Source of the DNA: Lutibacter sp. A80
Lineage (GTDB): Bacteria > Bacteroidota > Bacteroidia > Flavobacteriales > Flavobacteriaceae
Reading direction: 5' to 3'
Assembly: GCF_022429645.1 (NCBI RefSeq)
Contig: NZ_CP092480.1
Coordinates: forward strand, 1,718,501 to 1,782,500
Length of the DNA stretch: 64,000 nt
The notes below the pieces were generated by a model, which did no database searches, was not told the DNA's origin, and saw only the letters and a program-made list of their open reading frames with translations. Positions 7,191-16,335 of this stretch are shown piece after piece. The position numbers were made by a program, and so were the translations under genes. The stretch's first letter is position 1, and each line of letters starts with the position of its first letter.

Positions 7191-8573
7191 TTATATATTT
7201 AACTCATTAAAAAGTTCAATTAATTTTGGGTTTGATGGTCTAGGAGCATTCCACGACACAATATTTCCCTTTGGATCTATTAATATAAAACGTGGTATAC
7301 TATTAATTTTATAAGCTTTAATAAAGTCTGTATTCCAATCCTTATCTGCAAGTAATTGAACTCCTCCTAATTCTTTATCCGCTATCATTTTACTCCAAGC
7401 TCCTTTTACTTCTTGCCTATCAATAGAAATACTTACAAATTCTATGTTTTTACCATGGTATTGTTTTTCAACCTTTTTAAGTGAAGGCACTTCTGCTAAA
7501 CATGGACCACACCAAGTTGCCCAAACATCAATATAAACATACTTTCCACTAAAATTATTTAAAGAAGTTGTTCCTCCTGCATTATTAACATAATCTGTAA
7601 AAATAGGAGAAGGCTCGCCTTTAGAAAGTTTTTTTAAGGCTTTATACTTTTCAGTAAAAACTTTGTTATTTTCTTTTGAAGTAGAAACAGCTATAAAAGC
7701 AGTATAATATGCATCCATATTATCTGTATAAGCTATATCATATTTTGCAGCTGACTTTAATAAATCATTTTTTATATAATCATTAGGTATTGCCCCAAAA
7801 ACTTTAAGTTTTGCCAAATATTTATCAATACCTTCATTATCGGCTAATTCATCTGCTTTCAATTCAAAATATTCCCCTACTAATTCATCATACCAACCTC
7901 TGTGCTTATAAGCTTCTTCATTGTTAAAATCTAAACCTTCTAATGGTTTAAGAAATTCCTTTGAAACTCTAAAATCTGGTTGTTTAATATTACTTCCGTG
8001 TCTATATTGGTATCTAATTAAAGATAAAAGATAATAATTAGTCAATTCTTCTCGTTCAAATTCAGCAAAATCTTTAGGAAGATTAGGAAAGCTATCTAAA
8101 TATTTTATAAGATTTTCTTTAATCATAAAAGCTTTAGCACTAAAATCTGATTCGTTTAAATTATTATATTCTTCAAAATCCCCTCTTAAGCGTTCGTTTC
8201 GTAGGTCTTTAGTCAATAAATATTTAGAAGCATTCGCTACTGGCCCAATTAATTCTGAGGTATTCCTTAGATCTTTACCATTTGTAATTAGTTTATATTC
8301 ACCTCCATTAGCTAAATAAACATCAATCCTATTCATCCCCTTACCACTAAACCTATAAGTTCCTGTTCCTGAAAATATAGTATCACAAATAAAAGAACCA
8401 TCCTCTGCCGTTTTAATAGTAAATCTTCCTCTAGCATCTTTATGATACAGTTTAAATTCTGTCAATGGTGCGTCTGTAATGGTTCCAGATAACAAAATAT
8501 AATTTTTATCCGTTTCCTCTTTACAGGATATTATTGCCAACACAAGGCTTAATACACAAATTATTTTTTTCAT
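7191..8573 (-). CDS. TlpA-like thioredoxin lipoprotein with N-terminal DUF4369-like domain (copy 1)
   Basis: A 460-residue lipoprotein: the signal MKKIICVLSLVLAIISC places the lipid-modified Cys at 17. Residues about 24-125 form a beta-rich DUF4369-like domain, followed by a long helical middle. The C-terminal thioredoxin domain (about 320-460) contains Cys355/Cys358 in WATWCGPCLAEVP and the cis-Pro segment INSIPRFILIDPKG. Such proteins catalyse thiol-disulfide exchange in the periplasm or at the cell surface. It is a clear paralogue of the next gene (34 bp upstream), sharing the WCGPC region nearly unchanged. Both lie downstream of a SusC/SusD/DUF4465-like operon but behind a terminator. Natural substrate unknown. 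Confidence 0.87.
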   Translation of the reverse strand: MKKIICVLSLVLAIISCKEETDKNYILLSGTITDAPLTEFKLYHKDARGRFTIKTAEDGSFICDTIFSGTGTYRFSGKGMNRIDVYLANGGEYKLITNGKDLRNTSELIGPVANASKYLLTKDLRNERLRGDFEEYNNLNESDFSAKAFMIKENLIKYLDSFPNLPKDFAEFEREELTNYYLLSLIRYQYRHGSNIKQPDFRVSKEFLKPLEGLDFNNEEAYKHRGWYDELVGEYFELKADELADNEGIDKYLAKLKVFGAIPNDYIKNDLLKSAAKYDIAYTDNMDAYYTAFIAVSTSKENNKVFTEKYKALKKLSKGEPSPIFTDYVNNAGGTTSLNNFSGKYVYIDVWATWCGPCLAEVPSLKKVEKQYHGKNIEFVSISIDRQEVKGAWSKMIADKELGGVQLLADKDWNTDFIKAYKINSIPRFILIDPKGNIVSWNAPRPSNPKLIELFNELNI

Positions 8574-8607
8574 TTTTATTAATTTCTAATTAAAAATTAT
8601 TTTTTAT

Positions 8608-9987
8608 TTAAATCCCAAGTTCATTAAACAAGGTTATTAATTTACTATTTGATGGTCTAGGTGCATTTGAACTGATAATTTTACCATTAGGATCTATTAA
8701 TATAAAACGTGGTATTCCATTAATTTGATAAGCTGTAATAAAATCGCTTTTCCAATCTTTGTCAGCTATTAATTGTACTCCTCCTAATTCTTTATCTGTT
8801 ACCATTTTTCTCCAAGAATCACGAGCTTTTTCTGTATCTATAGAAATACTTACAAATTCTATGTTTTTACCATGGTATTGTTTTTCAACTTTTTGAAGTG
8901 AAGGAACCTCCGCTAAACAAGGCCCACACCAAGTTGCCCAAACATCTATATAAACATATTTCCCTTCAAAATCACTTAAAGAAGATGTTCCTCCGGCATG
9001 ATTTACATAGTCTGTAAATATTGGTGAAAGCTGTCCCCTACTCAATTTTTTTAAGGCTTCATACTTTTTGGTAATGCTTTCGTCATTTTCTGTTGAAGTA
9101 GAAACTGAACGGTAAGCTTTGTAATATTTATCTATATTATCAGTATAACTAATGTCATAATTAGCAGCTGATACTATTAAGCTATTTTTTATAAAATCAT
9201 TAGGAATCTCTCCAAACACCTTTAATTTAGCCAAATATTTATCTACTCCCTTATTTTCTACTAATTCATCAACTTTATTTTTAAAGTGCTTTTCTACTAA
9301 TTTAGTATAAGAACCTCTAAGTTTATAGGCTTCTTCATTTACAAAATTTACATCTTCTAATTCTTTTAAAAAACCTTCTGAAACTTTAAAATCAGGTTGT
9401 TCAGCATATCTTTGGTGTAAACTTTCATAATTAATTAAAGTTAAAAGATGGTAATAATGTAACTCTTCACGTTCTAATTCTTCAAATTCTTTAGGTACAT
9501 TTGGAAAACTTTCTAGGTAGTTAACATAACTTTCATTTAGTTTTTTCTGTGTAGCAATAAAATCAGATTCATTTAATTTATTAAATTCAGCATAATCACC
9601 TCTTAATTTAATAATGTTACTTATTTTAGTCATTAAATAATTAGAAGCATCAGGGTCGGTTCCCGTTAATTTTGAAGTACCTTTAAAATCTTTTCCATTT
9701 GCCGTTATATTATACTCCCCTCCATCAGTTAAATACATATCTGCTCTGTTTCTAGAGTCGGTAAAAATGTAATGACCTGTTCCTGTTGTTAAAGTATCTA
9801 AAAATGAACCGTCATCTGCTAATGTAATATTAAGTATACCTGTACCGCTATTTTTTTTAATTAATCTAAAATTTTTTGTTGTGGCATCTGAAATACTTCC
9901 AGAAAATATAATATAGTTTTTAGTTGTATTTTTTTTACAAGACGCTAAAAATAGCATCGAAAGCAAGAATATAAATATTTTTCTCAT
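8608..9987 (-). CDS. TlpA-like thioredoxin lipoprotein with N-terminal DUF4369-like domain (copy 2)
   Basis: A 459-residue lipoprotein (signal MRKIFIFLLSMLFLASC) with the same architecture as its downstream neighbour: DUF4369-like N-terminus (KNYIIFSGSISDA...), helical middle (ESDFIATQKKLNESYVNYLESFPNVP), and a C-terminal thioredoxin domain with WATWCGPCLAEVPSLQKVEKQ and INGIPRFILIDPNG. Both redox cysteines are present. The pair is a recent-looking tandem duplication: the thioredoxin domains are almost the same, while the middle and N-terminal parts have diverged. It is separated from the upstream lipoprotein gene by a strong terminator at 10.05 kb, so the two TlpA genes may have their own promoter or depend on read-through. 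Confidence 0.87.
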   Translation of the reverse strand: MRKIFIFLLSMLFLASCKKNTTKNYIIFSGSISDATTKNFRLIKKNSGTGILNITLADDGSFLDTLTTGTGHYIFTDSRNRADMYLTDGGEYNITANGKDFKGTSKLTGTDPDASNYLMTKISNIIKLRGDYAEFNKLNESDFIATQKKLNESYVNYLESFPNVPKEFEELEREELHYYHLLTLINYESLHQRYAEQPDFKVSEGFLKELEDVNFVNEEAYKLRGSYTKLVEKHFKNKVDELVENKGVDKYLAKLKVFGEIPNDFIKNSLIVSAANYDISYTDNIDKYYKAYRSVSTSTENDESITKKYEALKKLSRGQLSPIFTDYVNHAGGTSSLSDFEGKYVYIDVWATWCGPCLAEVPSLQKVEKQYHGKNIEFVSISIDTEKARDSWRKMVTDKELGGVQLIADKDWKSDFITAYQINGIPRFILIDPNGKIISSNAPRPSNSKLITLFNELGI

Positions 9988-10044
9988 GAATGTTTTTTTA
10001 AAAAATTAGTAAGTGTAATCGTTATTTTATGATACTAAAACTTT

Positions 10045-10076
10045 AAAAAAACGGGGAATTAATTTCCCCGTTTTTT
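10045..10076 (-). terminator. Intrinsic terminator of the first susCD operon
   Basis: A stem AAAAAAACGGGGAA/TTCCCCGTTTTTT (10045-10058 with 10064-10076), closed by the GC-rich CGGGG/CCCCG core, lies 25 bp after the DUF4465-like gene. It is A/T-flanked on both sides. Confidence 0.85.
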
Positions 10077-10101
10077 AAATAGACATAAAACAATTCTTTT
10101 G

Positions 10102-11226
10102 TTATTGAAGACGGATTCCATCTAAACAAAACAAAGATGGGTAAACCATTTTTCCTTCGTTATCTACATAATCTGATGACATTTTGAATAATACTTTATC
10201 TACAGTACCTAAAGAAGTTAAATCAACATTTCTCCAATCATTTAATATATAACTATATTCAGGATATGCAGGATCAACATTTGGTCTTATAGCTAAATAA
10301 ACATCTATGGTTCCTGTAACACTTCCACTTAAAGAACCTTCAATAGTTAATTTTACATAACCTTTATGTATGCTATCAGTAGCTGCTTCAAAAGCATCAT
10401 TGTAAGCAACATTGTAAGCAGCATCATAAACAGCTTGTTGCTCTTCTGATGTACTATCAGGATTACTCGCTATAAAAGTTGAACGAGCATCCTCTCCTGC
10501 TGTTATTCCAGCTTCTTTTCCTATAGGATCTCCAACTTCATATTTAGCTAAAAGTTCAGTTCCAGATAACCTTATTGTACGAAGCGTACCGTCAATTCCA
10601 GGAAGCGTAAACACTCCATAAAAATTAGTATCATCGTTTGCTATTCCAGGATTAGATCTCTTTCCTCCAGTAAGTAAATACTCTTGGGTAACCGGATCTA
10701 CGTCTTCAGAAAGTATAGAACCATAGCTAGCTAAAAGATAGTTGTAACTAGTATTAGCAACTAATACATGTTCAACGATGCCAGGTTCTGCCAATGTAAA
10801 ATAAGCATTATCTCCTGTAGTATTTCCTACTAAATAATTTTCTGTTGTATTTACTCTGTTTGTGTAGACACTAAAAGCGGTAGTATTTATAGATTCTTGC
10901 ACTTGATCTGGAGTTAATCCTCCTTCTGGAGCAAAATCTGGACTCAAATCCCACGGGTAAGATCGAAAATTTTTATTAGACAAGGCAAATCCACTATAAT
11001 CTACTCCTGAGTTGTTTACATTTACAGTAATAACCCCTGATTTACTATCTCCAACTTCAAAAGGAGCACTTGGTATATCATACGTAAATCTCCCTAAAGT
11101 TAATTCATTAAAAGTAATATCATTTGGGTAAGGTATTTTAAGATCTATCTCATCTGTGCAAGCACTAAATAAGACTAAACCAATAACGGCTACTGTAGCT
11201 TTTATATATTTTTTTATAAATTTCAT
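10102..11226 (-). CDS. DUF4465-like surface lipoprotein
   Basis: A 374-residue lipoprotein (signal ending VLFSAC, Cys23). The ends match my recollection of DUF4465: an N-terminal beta-sandwich with GVDYSGFALSNKNF, and a C-terminal stretch WRNVDLTSLGTVDKVLFKMSSD followed by PSLFCLDGIRL. Between them (about residues 225-290) is an acidic, Ala-rich stretch (YDAAYNVAYNDAFEAATD) that looks like a helical insertion. It lies 15 bp after susD in the same operon, as accessory ligand-binding lipoproteins of SusCD systems do. Some DUF4465 genes elsewhere lie beside cobalamin-uptake loci, which is only a hint about cargo. Function not established. Confidence 0.65.
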   Translation of the reverse strand: MKFIKKYIKATVAVIGLVLFSACTDEIDLKIPYPNDITFNELTLGRFTYDIPSAPFEVGDSKSGVITVNVNNSGVDYSGFALSNKNFRSYPWDLSPDFAPEGGLTPDQVQESINTTAFSVYTNRVNTTENYLVGNTTGDNAYFTLAEPGIVEHVLVANTSYNYLLASYGSILSEDVDPVTQEYLLTGGKRSNPGIANDDTNFYGVFTLPGIDGTLRTIRLSGTELLAKYEVGDPIGKEAGITAGEDARSTFIASNPDSTSEEQQAVYDAAYNVAYNDAFEAATDSIHKGYVKLTIEGSLSGSVTGTIDVYLAIRPNVDPAYPEYSYILNDWRNVDLTSLGTVDKVLFKMSSDYVDNEGKMVYPSLFCLDGIRLQ

Positions 11227-11241
11227 ATAATATATTTTAAG

Positions 11242-12735
11242 TTATTCTAAATCAGTATTTTGAACTATTTCATTGTTTACATTAATTTCTTCTAGAGGAA
11301 TAGGATAACATAAACTATTTAATACTATTGGAGCTTCCCTAAGGTTTTCGATCCAAAGTTGCCCTGCACTATCTTTAAATCGTGTAGAAGCAAAATATTC
11401 ACTTCCGTTTTCTAAAAATGTTTCTAAAAAGTATTCCTTAAAAATAGCATCTGTTAATTCTTGCTGAGTTGTAGGATTTAAACTTGGTAAAATAGGGTTT
11501 GTTCTTTTAGAACGCATAATGTTAATTGGAGCAATAGCCTCTGAAATAGATGCACCTGTTCTGGCTAACAATTCTGCTTTCATAATATAAAGTTCAGGGT
11601 ATCTAAAAAAGTAGGTATTGTATTTATTATCTCCCTGTTCTAGTCCAGCAACTTTACCAAGTCTTGTTACTTTGGTAAAGCAATAATATTGGTTAGTATC
11701 CCAAGTTATTGCAGATCTAGATTCACCTGTAACAATAGGCCAACGTGGATCGGTTTGAAACCATTCTATTCCTTTTGTTAAACCTGCAGATGGTATTGTA
11801 CCTTCTGCAACAGGTAAACGAGTTGAGTAACGATATGGAATTGTATAATTATAATATGAACTTGCGTTATTTGCTCTATTCGTTTCTTCCAAATAACCTG
11901 AGAATAAGTTTTCTTCAGAATCCCATGAATCTTGATACACTTGAGCTAAATCTCCTTGCATAGAAAACCCTGAAACACTTGCATTTAATACTTCATTTAC
12001 TAAAGAAAGGGCTTCATCTAGACCAGCTATTCCATCATTAAAACCTGCTCTATATAACATTACCTTTGCCTTGAATACTTTTGCAAATTCTTTAGAAACA
12101 AATCTATTGTCAGTAAAGCTGTTTAAATGTTCAATGGCAAAATCAAGATCTTCATAAATTTTTTCATAGCTCTCCCCCACTGTTAGTCTAGGCTGTCTAA
12201 GGTTGGCTACCGTAACTAGATCGTCACGGAATAATATACCATTAGGATCAGCATCATCTGCAGCCCACCAATGTCCATAAACCCATAAAATATATGCATT
12301 TGCAAAAGCTCTTAAAACCTTTGCTTCTCCCAATAGAGAGTTTTTTTCTGCCTCATCTATTTGACTTTCACTTAGTGAAGAAATACCAGTAATAGCAAAA
12401 TTTGCTGCATTTATAGTTTCATAATAACCTATCCACTTATATTTTATTGAAGTGGTTGTTATATTAGATTGAGTATATTCCATCTCATAATCGGCGGTAA
12501 TCCACTTTCCAAATCCGGATTTAGAGATAAAAGTTGCATTAATTCCTCCGGAATAATTATTACCACTTACTACTGTTGTATAAATTCCATTAACAGCGGC
12601 TCTAGCTTTAACCTTATCTGTAATTCCATTTTTTTCATTTAATTTATAACTTGGCGATAAATCTAAAACATCATCAGCACAAGAACTTACCCCAAAAACT
12701 AGAGCAATTAACGATATATAAAATAATTTTTTCAT
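11242..12735 (-). CDS. RagB/SusD-family outer-membrane lipoprotein
   Basis: A 497-residue SusD-like lipoprotein: signal MKKLFYISLIALVFGVSSC (Cys19), then the SusD helical TPR scaffold with LLGEAKVLRAFANAYILWVYGHW (about residues 132-155) and the C-terminal 'RYPELYIMKAELLARTG' and 'KRTNPILPS' regions. SusD proteins form the lid on the SusC channel and capture ligand. The gene sits 12 bp after susC and 15 bp before the DUF4465-like gene. No glycoside hydrolase or lyase is in the operon, so the ligand could be a peptide, glycopeptide or cofactor rather than a polysaccharide. Confidence 0.92.
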   Translation of the reverse strand: MKKLFYISLIALVFGVSSCADDVLDLSPSYKLNEKNGITDKVKARAAVNGIYTTVVSGNNYSGGINATFISKSGFGKWITADYEMEYTQSNITTTSIKYKWIGYYETINAANFAITGISSLSESQIDEAEKNSLLGEAKVLRAFANAYILWVYGHWWAADDADPNGILFRDDLVTVANLRQPRLTVGESYEKIYEDLDFAIEHLNSFTDNRFVSKEFAKVFKAKVMLYRAGFNDGIAGLDEALSLVNEVLNASVSGFSMQGDLAQVYQDSWDSEENLFSGYLEETNRANNASSYYNYTIPYRYSTRLPVAEGTIPSAGLTKGIEWFQTDPRWPIVTGESRSAITWDTNQYYCFTKVTRLGKVAGLEQGDNKYNTYFFRYPELYIMKAELLARTGASISEAIAPINIMRSKRTNPILPSLNPTTQQELTDAIFKEYFLETFLENGSEYFASTRFKDSAGQLWIENLREAPIVLNSLCYPIPLEEINVNNEIVQNTDLE

Positions 12736-12747
12736 GTGTAATATTTT

Positions 12748-15700
12748 TTATTGAAGATTTAATTTAATTCCTAGACTAAAAACTTTAGCTGATGGGTAAA
12801 TACTTCCATCAATAGCTGCCCCAGCATCAACATCTGTATAACCAGAACCTCCACCTTGTGGGTCAAAACCAGGATATTTAGTAATTGTAAATAAATTTGT
12901 GCCTTGGAAAGTAAGATCGACTCCATTAACTATGGAATTATTAAAGAATTTACTAGGAAGTTTATAAGAAATATTCAATGCATTTAAACGAACATAAGAT
13001 GCATCGTGTAAATAAAAATCTGAAAATTCACCATTACTAACTCCATCTAGTGTCATTCTTGGATAAAGTGCATCATAAGGACTCAAAACAGTTGCACTTT
13101 GCCCTGCAATATTATTACTTTGGTTAAAATCTCCAAGATATTCTGCATCACCTAAAAGTTGATCCCACAACCTTTTATGTCCATACGCATAAGTAAATGT
13201 TGTATTAATCCTAAAATTTTTATACTGATACGTTAACCCAAACCCACCAAATCCTTTAGGTACAGAAGTTCCTAAATGCACACGGTCGTCATCAGTAATT
13301 TCGCCATCTCCATTTTGATCAACAAAAATAAGGTCACCTCCAGACTCGTTTGAAGATCTATAAACTTCTTGAACTCCTGAGTCAGTTAAACTGTTTCTCA
13401 TTCCGTAAGCATCTTCAGCATTTACAAAAAATCGTCCTGCTGTTTGTAATCCAAACCATTCTCCAATTACATCTCCTTCTTCCACAATAATGTATGGAGC
13501 ATAACTTCCTGGGAAAATTAATTCAGTTTGATTACCATTAATCTTAGTTACTTTTGTTTTACCATTAGAGTAATTAAAATCAAAGGTTAAGCGCTGATCA
13601 GATTTACGCAAAATATCATATTTAATATTAAATTCAAAACCTTTATTATGCATTGAAGCTACATTTGAAGTAATATCTCTAAATGAAGAACTCCAAGGTA
13701 TATCTTCATCATAAATTAATTTATTACTTTTCTTTTGGTATATACCAATAGCTCCATAGATACGATCATCTAATAATCCGAAATCTAAACCAAAATCAAA
13801 CATTTCGGTCTCTTCCCATTGTAGATCTGGGTTTCCAAGTGAAGCAGGTAAAATAGCTGGAGTCTCATTATACGTTGCAGCATCAACCTCTGTTATCCAG
13901 TCAAAATTACCAAGGTTTTGAGAACCCGTTTTACCTATTGATGTTCTTAACTTTAAATAAGAAATCTGTTTTTTAATTTTATCAGATTTCATAAAGTTTT
14001 CTCCAGTAATTAACCATGCTGCAGCTACAGAAGGAAAAGTACCCCAACGTTTATCTGCTCCAAAACGAGATGAACCATCTCTACGAAGTGTTCCTGAAAT
14101 AATATAACGATCATCAAATTTATAATGTAAACGCACAAATTGTGAAACCAATGCACTTTTTGTTTCAGATTCACCTATATAGTTTATTGCTGCTTGAGAT
14201 CCAAAATTATTAAGGATATCATCATCAGGGAAATTCTGGCCACTCATATAATAACTACCTGAAACGTTATTTTCAATACTATAACCAGCTAAAGCCTTAA
14301 TATCATGCTTTTTATTAATTAGCGCAGCATAAGTTAATGTGTTTTCAAACAAATCACGAGACGATTTACTATCGCTCCATGATCTCTCACCTAATGTTTC
14401 TGTATAGCTTCCTTTTCTAGTGTATTGTAATCTTTCAGAGTCTGTATAACTATTAGCAAATGAAGTTCTTAATTTTAAATTTTCTATAATTTTTAGTTCT
14501 ACAAATGCTGTACCACTAAAATTAATTCCCTTTCCATCATTGGAATTTAATAAAGCAGTATAAGGATTTTCTGTATAATAATCTCTTGTAAAGATAGTTC
14601 CATCTTCATTATAACCTGGTAAATCTGGACGTACTCCTTTTAACGTGAATAACATACCATCTTTATCTACTGTTTTACGAGTACTACCCGTTAAATTCAA
14701 TCCAAATTTAATATTATCGTTTATACTGGTTTCAAAATTAAGACGCCCACCATAAATCTTACTTTCACCTCCTATAACAACACCTTCTTTATTGCTATTA
14801 TTAAACGATACAAAATAATTTGTTCTTTCTGACCCACCACGAACTGAAAAATTATAATCTACATTTAATGGATTTTGCGTAACAATATCTTGCCAATTAT
14901 TATTAGCACCATAAAAAGCATTTGAAAGTAATTGTAAATCAAAAGCATCGTATTCACTTGTATTTAAAGCTTTAAAAGCATCTTGATCTATATATTGAGA
15001 ACTAAAATACTGAAATCCATGTGCTAAAATATCTTCTTTAGCCGCTGCTGTTATAAATTCTATGTATTGAGGGGCATCCATATAATTGTACCCATTAAAA
15101 TCCATAGCTTGGTATCCTACACGTGTAGATATTTCAAACTTAGGGTCTGTATTTGGTTTACCGCGTTTGGTAGTTACAATAACAACCCCATTAGCAGCTC
15201 TTGAACCATAAACCCCTGTTGCAGATGCATCTTTTAAAATATCGATACTTTGAACATCATTTAAGTTTAAATTATATAAGGTATTTGCAACATTTCCAGT
15301 TGTTGTTTCAGAGGCTTGTGGTATACCATCAATAACCCATAGAGGTTGATTGTCTCCCGATAAAGAAGAAGCTCCTCGAATAATTACACTTATTGGTGAA
15401 GTTGGCGATGCCGATTGTACTTGTACGCTTACACCTACCGCTTTACCTTGTAGTAAACCTTCAACGCTAACACCCATAGGGGCGTCTTCAATTTCAGCTT
15501 CAACAACTCTAGATATTACTCCTGTTGCATCTTTTACTTTAGATGTTCCATAACCAATTACTACAACCTCTTCTAATCCAGCTAAATTAGTTGTCATTTT
15601 AACATCAATAATAGTTTTAGTACCAATTACTATTTCTTGATTTTTAAAACCAACATAACTAAATATTAGTATTGTTTTTTCATCTCTGTTATTTAATTTT

Positions 15701-16230
15701 AGCTCATACTTTCCATTAAAATCAGTTGAAACACCTGTTTTGGAACCTTTTACAATAACATTCACTCCTGGAAGTGGCTGTCCTTCGTCATCAACCACAG
15801 TTCCTGTAATAGTTAATTGTTGTAACGGAGCAGTGTCCTCTTCAGAAGCTATTGGTACTGGTAAACTTTCTTTAATTACAATGGTATTTTTATTGGTAAA
15901 TTCAAAAATAACATTAGAACCTGAAAGACTTTGTTCTAGTAATTTATTAGCTTTAATAGTTCCTTTTTTTAAGTGTACCAAAGGAAGGTTGTTAAATAAG
16001 TCTTCGTGATAGATGAATTTATAATCTGATTGATTACTAATCATATTAAAAACTTCATCTATTGAAACTGTTTTGTCTACATCAACAACAATTTTAGCGT
16101 TTTGTGATAACACATTTATTGGTGACATACTAAAGGCTGAAAAGAAACACAAAAAAATTGTTAATCTCATAATAATTGTTAAAAATCGTTTCCTAAATAG
16201 AAAACAATGGGTAATAGAATTAATTTCCAT
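12748..16230 (-). CDS. SusC/RagA-type TonB-dependent outer-membrane transporter with STN domain
   Basis: At 1160 residues this is long for SusC because it carries an N-terminal secretin/TonB N-terminal (STN) domain after the signal peptide (about residues 45-105: KIVVDVDKTVSIDEVFNMI). It is followed by a carboxypeptidase-regulatory-like domain (about 138-215), the plug (VVVIGYGTSKVKDATG onward) and a beta-barrel ending in YPSAKVFSLGIKLNLQ. STN domains pass the ligand-bound signal to FecR in the periplasm, and fecR lies directly upstream. The N-terminal stretch MEINSITHCFLFRKRF before the hydrophobic core is normal for FecR-linked SusC proteins, so the first ATG is kept. Confidence 0.93.
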   Translation of the reverse strand: MEINSITHCFLFRKRFLTIIMRLTIFLCFFSAFSMSPINVLSQNAKIVVDVDKTVSIDEVFNMISNQSDYKFIYHEDLFNNLPLVHLKKGTIKANKLLEQSLSGSNVIFEFTNKNTIVIKESLPVPIASEEDTAPLQQLTITGTVVDDEGQPLPGVNVIVKGSKTGVSTDFNGKYELKLNNRDEKTILIFSYVGFKNQEIVIGTKTIIDVKMTTNLAGLEEVVVIGYGTSKVKDATGVISRVVEAEIEDAPMGVSVEGLLQGKAVGVSVQVQSASPTSPISVIIRGASSLSGDNQPLWVIDGIPQASETTTGNVANTLYNLNLNDVQSIDILKDASATGVYGSRAANGVVIVTTKRGKPNTDPKFEISTRVGYQAMDFNGYNYMDAPQYIEFITAAAKEDILAHGFQYFSSQYIDQDAFKALNTSEYDAFDLQLLSNAFYGANNNWQDIVTQNPLNVDYNFSVRGGSERTNYFVSFNNSNKEGVVIGGESKIYGGRLNFETSINDNIKFGLNLTGSTRKTVDKDGMLFTLKGVRPDLPGYNEDGTIFTRDYYTENPYTALLNSNDGKGINFSGTAFVELKIIENLKLRTSFANSYTDSERLQYTRKGSYTETLGERSWSDSKSSRDLFENTLTYAALINKKHDIKALAGYSIENNVSGSYYMSGQNFPDDDILNNFGSQAAINYIGESETKSALVSQFVRLHYKFDDRYIISGTLRRDGSSRFGADKRWGTFPSVAAAWLITGENFMKSDKIKKQISYLKLRTSIGKTGSQNLGNFDWITEVDAATYNETPAILPASLGNPDLQWEETEMFDFGLDFGLLDDRIYGAIGIYQKKSNKLIYDEDIPWSSSFRDITSNVASMHNKGFEFNIKYDILRKSDQRLTFDFNYSNGKTKVTKINGNQTELIFPGSYAPYIIVEEGDVIGEWFGLQTAGRFFVNAEDAYGMRNSLTDSGVQEVYRSSNESGGDLIFVDQNGDGEITDDDRVHLGTSVPKGFGGFGLTYQYKNFRINTTFTYAYGHKRLWDQLLGDAEYLGDFNQSNNIAGQSATVLSPYDALYPRMTLDGVSNGEFSDFYLHDASYVRLNALNISYKLPSKFFNNSIVNGVDLTFQGTNLFTITKYPGFDPQGGGSGYTDVDAGAAIDGSIYPSAKVFSLGIKLNLQ

Positions 16231-16285
16231 AAATTTACATGCTGTTAGTTAGTTAAACATTTTAATTAATTAATCGTACTCTAAG

Positions 16286-16328
16286 GAGGGAAAGTATTTT
16301 CGGTGAGATGTTGATATTTATTTCCCTC
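16286..16328 (+). repeat. Inverted repeat with plus-strand T-run between fecR and susC
   Basis: GAGGGAAA (16286-16293) and TTTCCCTC (16321-16328) form an 8-bp stem around a 27-nt loop. The eight T's follow on the plus strand, so as a terminator it would act on antisense transcripts rather than on fecR-susC. In the operon direction the hairpin is preceded by an A-run and has no U-tract. Confidence 0.45.
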
Positions 16329-16335
16329 TTTTTTT

